Shown piece after piece: positions 7,142-10,108 of a stretch of DNA of 10,108 nucleotides (its first letter is position 1; each line of letters begins with the position of its first letter). The translations under genes were made by a program, and so were the position numbers. The notes below the pieces were generated by a model. That model was not told the DNA's origin. It did no database searches and worked only from the letters and a program-made list of their open reading frames with translations. The stretch is from assembly GCA_031373695.1 (NCBI GenBank), contig JANMNC010000176.1, positions 1 to 10,108 of the forward strand, given 5' to 3'. Origin of the DNA: Methylotenera_A sp031373695 (GTDB lineage: Bacteria > Pseudomonadota > Gammaproteobacteria > Burkholderiales > Methylophilaceae).

Positions 7142-8209
7142 CTAATTTTTGTGCAAGTGCTGGTTATATTTTTTAGATTCGCGAATCTCAATCGGTACTT
7201 TGCGTAAATCCCATATTAAGCCAAGGGCTGCTAATACGCGCAAACCGTAGTAGGTAAAATCAATCTCCCACCAATAAAAACCTTGAGAGGCAGAGCCTGG
7301 GTAGTGGTGGTGATTGTTATGCCAGCCTTCGCCCAGTGTAAATAGTGCGATGATAAAATTATTACGGCTGTGGTCGCGCGTGGCATAGCGGCGTTTGCCC
7401 CACACATGCGCCAGCGAATTCACACTAAAAGTGGCGTGATACAAAACTACTGTAGATATAACAAAGCCCCACACCAACAACTGCCAGCCGTTTGTGTGCA
7501 ATTGTGGCGCAATATTTTCTAATAAAGCACCCAGACCAAATATGCTTAATGCAAAAATAACAGGCACTAGTACATCAAAGCGATCAATAAAACGTAGCTC
7601 GGGAAATTTAGCCAACTCTTTTACGCGATCAAATTTGGTAGAAAAGTTAGCGCGCGATAAAAACCAGCCAATGTGGCTCCACAAAAATCCATGTTGAACG
7701 GGCGAGTGTGCATCATCGTGCTCGTCAGAATGTGCATGGTGGTGTCGGTGATGCGCAGCCCACCAAAGTGGCCCGCGTTGCACCGCAGTGGCGCCTAGCA
7801 CGGCAAATATAAACTGGCCCGCACGTGAGGTTTGAAAGGCTTTGTGTGCAAAATAGCGGTGATAAAAACCAGTAATTGCAAACATTCTAACAGCGTAAAG
7901 TGCGATGGCAAATAACACAGCAAACCAGCTCCAACCCACCCAAACCAGTGCAAAGCAAGCCAAATGAATCAATACAAATGGAATAACACGATAAAAGTCT
8001 ATGCCTCCAGAAGCCTCATCCAAATTGGCTTTCTGGCATGAGAAACCTGCTTCAGCTGGTGTATTCTGCGGGGACAACCCTTGCGGTTGCAGGGCATCAA
8101 TATGAACAGCATTAGTTTGAATAAGCTTGTTTTGAACAGAGCTGGTATGAGCTGCCTCGTTATCAAACCAGCTCAACACCGTTGAAAATAATGAACGTTT
8201 GGGCGACAT
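7142..8209 (-). CDS. Membrane fatty acid (acyl-CoA type) desaturase
   Basis: A 355-residue integral-membrane di-iron desaturase, which uses O2 and reducing power to put a cis double bond into an acyl chain. All three histidine boxes are present: HRYFAH (117-122), HRHHH (154-158, preceded by another His) and HNNHH (297-301, within GEGWHNNHHHYPG). The spacing and the ARMF/GFYHR and DFTYYGLRVLAALGLIWDLR segments fit the delta-9/SCD-like bacterial family. Hydrophobic segments lie at about 75-110, 130-145, 212-232 and 243-260. Residues 1-70 are an unusual polar N-terminal extension without recognisable motifs; family members usually begin close to the first membrane segment. The ATG directly follows the lipocalin stop (TAAATG), so translation is probably coupled. 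Its unsaturated product is a natural substrate for the Cfa-like enzyme downstream. The position of desaturation cannot be told from sequence alone. Confidence 0.93.
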   Translation of the reverse strand: MSPKRSLFSTVLSWFDNEAAHTSSVQNKLIQTNAVHIDALQPQGLSPQNTPAEAGFSCQKANLDEASGGIDFYRVIPFVLIHLACFALVWVGWSWFAVLFAIALYAVRMFAITGFYHRYFAHKAFQTSRAGQFIFAVLGATAVQRGPLWWAAHHRHHHAHSDEHDDAHSPVQHGFLWSHIGWFLSRANFSTKFDRVKELAKFPELRFIDRFDVLVPVIFALSIFGLGALLENIAPQLHTNGWQLLVWGFVISTVVLYHATFSVNSLAHVWGKRRYATRDHSRNNFIIALFTLGEGWHNNHHHYPGSASQGFYWWEIDFTYYGLRVLAALGLIWDLRKVPIEIRESKKYNQHLHKN

Positions 8210-8797
8210 TTATTGCTCGCTCGCTGTAGATGAGTTTGGGGTAGATAAAACGGATTTTGTAGACCAGACTTGTGGCACTTTGCGCAGCTTGGCAATATCG
8301 TATCCATAAGCTGCAATTAAGTCGGTCATTTCCTTATACTGTGCGTCAGAAATTTGCGGTGTACGCGCCATAATCCATACGTAATCACGCGCGTTTCGGG
8401 CAATAATCGTACGTTGATAATCCTTATCTAAATAGGTAATGCGGTACTCTGCCTTAATTGGCCAAATAAACTGCATACCCCACAATGCATTACCAGTGTT
8501 AGGCTTAACAAAACCTTTGGGTTGGTATGTTTTAAGTGCGCCGTCTACAGCACCTTTGTGAAAAGTAAAAGTAGTTGCAATAGTGCCATCGGTATTGAGT
8601 TTATAGTTTTCAATTGCGTTATAAGATTGCGTTTCAATGGCAGTAGGAATAGCCGCAATCACATACCAATCACCCATAAAACGCGGCAAATCTACTTGGC
8701 TTACAGTTGCAATTTCATTCATTTTATTTCCTGCGCAGCCAGCTAAAAACCAGCTTAATAATATTAAAAGTAATACTTTAAATTTTGTATGTATCAT
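8210..8797 (-). CDS. blc: Outer-membrane lipoprotein lipocalin (Blc-like)
   Basis: A 195-residue lipocalin. A lipoprotein signal peptide (1-20) ends in the lipobox LAGC with the lipidated Cys at 21. The next residue is Ala rather than Asp, which predicts outer-membrane sorting. The lipocalin signature GDWYVIAAIPT (42-52) opens the barrel. The segments YLDKDYQRTIIARNARDYVWIMARTPQI (122-149) match the last strands of E. coli Blc. Blc-type proteins bind fatty acids or lysophospholipids and are linked to envelope stress and membrane maintenance. The last 15 or so residues form a Ser/Thr-rich tail beyond the usual end (E. coli Blc has 177 residues). It starts with ATG 19 bases after the DUF6134-like gene with no visible Shine-Dalgarno, and its TAA abuts the desaturase ATG. 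Its place in the lipid block suggests it carries a modified lipid or removes damaged chains. Confidence 0.92.
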   Translation of the reverse strand: MIHTKFKVLLLILLSWFLAGCAGNKMNEIATVSQVDLPRFMGDWYVIAAIPTAIETQSYNAIENYKLNTDGTIATTFTFHKGAVDGALKTYQPKGFVKPNTGNALWGMQFIWPIKAEYRITYLDKDYQRTIIARNARDYVWIMARTPQISDAQYKEMTDLIAAYGYDIAKLRKVPQVWSTKSVLSTPNSSTASEQ

Positions 8798-8816
8798 TAT
8801 GATTTAATTAGCTTAT

Positions 8817-9443
8817 TTAATTTAATTTATAAACAATAGCATAACCTTCTGGCGTAATAGATTTTAGCGCTACCCATTCATTTTTTAGGTTATACCAAAG
8901 CTCAATATTCAATTTATTTTTACCGTCTAACGCACCTTTAAGCTTGTAGTGCGTGGTTTCTGTTGGCTTAGTTTTCACCATAATTGATTCATTCGCCAAT
9001 TTTTCCACTGTGATATTTAAGTACTCAGCATTTTGTGGATTAAGCAGCTTGGCTTGCTCGAGTATTCTTGGGTTCCAATATGCAAAAGTCATGACACAAC
9101 TTGGAAACGGTTGCGCGGCGCGTGCTGACGTTAGTTGAAAACTACCTGTTGCACTATCGGCCTTAACATTGGTTACTACTTTATTTTCTACGGTGTTGGC
9201 TTCTAAGCTACTTAAGCAGTCACCTTTCCATTGCTCTTTAGCGGTGTGGTCGTACTTATAAGCATCTATAAACAGTACTTTCACATTAAATTTTGCACGG
9301 CTGGTAAGCACATTATTGTTATCTAAACTAAAGGTGTGCTTGCCTATTTTGCTTTTGTCTAAATACACATCAAAAGACCATTCTTGCGCGCTTGCCGCAA
9401 TAGTGCTAAAACTTAAAACCAATGTTAATAAAAGCTTTTTCAT
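8817..9443 (-). CDS. Periplasmic DUF6134-like protein of unknown function
   Basis: A 208-residue secreted protein. MKKLLLTLVLSFSTIAASAQ is a Sec signal peptide, with probable cleavage after ASA at residue 19. The mature part looks all-beta and resembles the family I know as DUF6134: WSFDVYLDKSKIGKHTF (22-38), KFNVKVLFIDAYKYDH (51-66), QWKGDCLSSLEANT (71-84), CVMTFAYWNP (116-125) and LEQAKLLNPQ (128-137). C76 and C116 are the only cysteines in the mature part and could form a disulfide. Function is unknown; it may bind a lipid or be a partner of the lipocalin, which is inference from position. A good ribosome binding site precedes the ATG, the clearest in the window. The 81-base AT-rich gap upstream is the largest here and holds no convincing promoter or terminator. 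Confidence 0.8.
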   Translation of the reverse strand: MKKLLLTLVLSFSTIAASAQEWSFDVYLDKSKIGKHTFSLDNNNVLTSRAKFNVKVLFIDAYKYDHTAKEQWKGDCLSSLEANTVENKVVTNVKADSATGSFQLTSARAAQPFPSCVMTFAYWNPRILEQAKLLNPQNAEYLNITVEKLANESIMVKTKPTETTHYKLKGALDGKNKLNIELWYNLKNEWVALKSITPEGYAIVYKLN

Positions 9444-9449
9444 TAATAA

Positions 9450-9455
9450 TTTCCT
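9450..9455 (-). promoter_or_regulatory. Ribosome binding site of the DUF6134-like gene
   Basis: AGGAAA on the minus strand, with AGGA eight bases before the ATG at 9443. It is the best-formed Shine-Dalgarno in the window. It marks independent initiation after the largest gap, whereas most downstream genes lack a clear site and appear coupled. Confidence 0.6.
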
Positions 9456-9524
9456 AGCGTTAGCCGTAAAAAGTAAATTAGTTATTTGAATATTTTTATC
9501 TAAAAAATGTTATTTAAAAACTTA

Positions 9525-10108
9525 TTATCTAAACCAAGGAATAAAAGCGTTGGTATTTTTAATGTAACTGGCATAAGCAGGGCGACGATTAACAATAGTG
9601 CTTTCTAGCAAGCTTACGCCACTCACTTTAAGCAACAAAAGGGTCATTAAAATTGGTGAAATAATCGCCCACCAAGCACCGCCAGCCAATGCAATTAGAT
9701 AAAAACCCCACCAAACACAGCATTCGCCAAAGTAGTTTGGGTGACGACTGTAGCGCCATAAACCAGTGTCTAACACTTTGCCTTTATTGGCTGGGTTAGC
9801 TTTAAATCGACTTAGTTGCCAATCAGCAACTGTTTCCCAGTAAAAACCGAACACAAAAAGAAAAACACCACAGTAATCTAGTAGGTTTTCTGGTGTATTA
9901 GAATCAATCGCGCCATAAAGCGATATTGAGATAACCCATGCCAGTAAGGCTTGCAAACCAAACACGATGTAGATGCTTTTTAACCAAAAATGTGGCTGAT
10001 TATTGTTACGAATTTCTACATAGCGCAGGTCTTCGTGCGGGCCCCAATTGCGCCAAGTAAGATACACAAATAAACGCAGTGCCCAAATACTAACTAAAAG
10101 TACAATCA
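9525..10108 (-). CDS. DUF1295 family membrane protein (steroid 5-alpha-reductase/ICMT-like fold), 5' end cut by window
   Basis: The open frame runs 193 codons to a TAA at 9525 and continues past base 10108. The in-frame GTG at 10067 is not the true start, because upstream codons still match the family (IWALRLFVYLTWRNWGPHEDLRY, split here by that GTG). Full members have about 260-300 residues, so the N-terminal membrane helices are missing. At least three hydrophobic segments are visible. The C-terminal motif RYSRHPNYFGE (bases 9723-9755) and the ending RRPAYASYIKNTNAFIPWF are DUF1295 hallmarks; the RHPxYxGE part also occurs in isoprenylcysteine methyltransferases, where it helps bind SAM. The enzymatic activity is not established: it could be a lipid reductase or a membrane methyltransferase. 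It leads the lipid block, 81 bases before the DUF6134-like gene. Confidence 0.88.
   Translation of the reverse strand, partial: IVLLVSIWALRLFVYLTWRNWGPHEDLRYVEIRNNNQPHFWLKSIYIVFGLQALLAWVISISLYGAIDSNTPENLLDYCGVFLFVFGFYWETVADWQLSRFKANPANKGKVLDTGLWRYSRHPNYFGECCVWWGFYLIALAGGAWWAIISPILMTLLLLKVSGVSLLESTIVNRRPAYASYIKNTNAFIPWFR

Noticed and set aside
9444..9524. Promoter or terminator in the 81-base gap after the DUF1295 gene
   Set aside because: It is AT-rich with T-runs but has no GC-rich stem and no good -35/-10 pair. Only the ribosome binding site is convincing.
10065..10067. GTG at 10067 as the start of the DUF1295 gene
   Set aside because: In-frame upstream codons to the window edge still match the family, so the gene continues beyond the window.

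Overview
The window is one uninterrupted minus-strand gene array. It holds ten protein genes, all read from the high-numbered end toward base 1, with gaps of 0-81 bases or short overlaps. Both end genes are cut by the window: the first-transcribed one (9525-10108) lacks its 5' end and the last (1-1699) lacks its 3' end. I see no RNA gene, CRISPR array, transposon, phage gene or convincing internal terminator, and no gene-free stretch above 81 bases. Any plus-strand reading frames look like shadows of the real genes.

The organism is most likely a Gram-negative proteobacterium. It has an outer-membrane lipocalin lipoprotein, an Sec-exported periplasmic protein, and the MnmC tRNA-modification pair typical of Beta- and Gammaproteobacteria. 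The DNA is AT-rich (about 40% GC by eye). A methylophilaceae-like betaproteobacterium is a plausible guess, but the sequence does not prove it.

Layout in order of transcription. (A) 10108-3756 is a seven-gene lipid block: DUF1295 membrane protein (partial), DUF6134-like periplasmic protein, Blc-type lipocalin, three-histidine-box fatty acid desaturase, FAD-dependent amine-oxidase-like protein, DUF1365 protein and a Cfa-like SAM-dependent fatty-acid methyltransferase. (B) 3722-1723 is the tRNA wobble-uridine modification enzyme MnmC, encoded as two separate genes (methyltransferase, then FAD oxidoreductase) joined by an ATGA overlap. (C) 1699-1 is a TPR/SPINDLY-type O-GlcNAc transferase homologue (GT41).

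Working model, by inference: the desaturase introduces a double bond into acyl chains, the Cfa-like enzyme methylates at that bond, and the flavoprotein plus DUF1365 protein oxidise or desaturate the product further. The lipocalin and DUF6134 protein would handle lipids in the envelope. The flavoprotein/DUF1365/Cfa trio resembles gene sets known from photo-oxidative-stress regulons and furan-fatty-acid synthesis in alphaproteobacteria. In this Cfa-like protein two residues of the classical CFA synthase active site are changed (Cys to Ser and His to Gln), so its product may not be an ordinary cyclopropane fatty acid. The other outstanding oddity is a Ser/Thr-rich insertion of about 30 residues in the catalytic domain of the O-GlcNAc transferase homologue.
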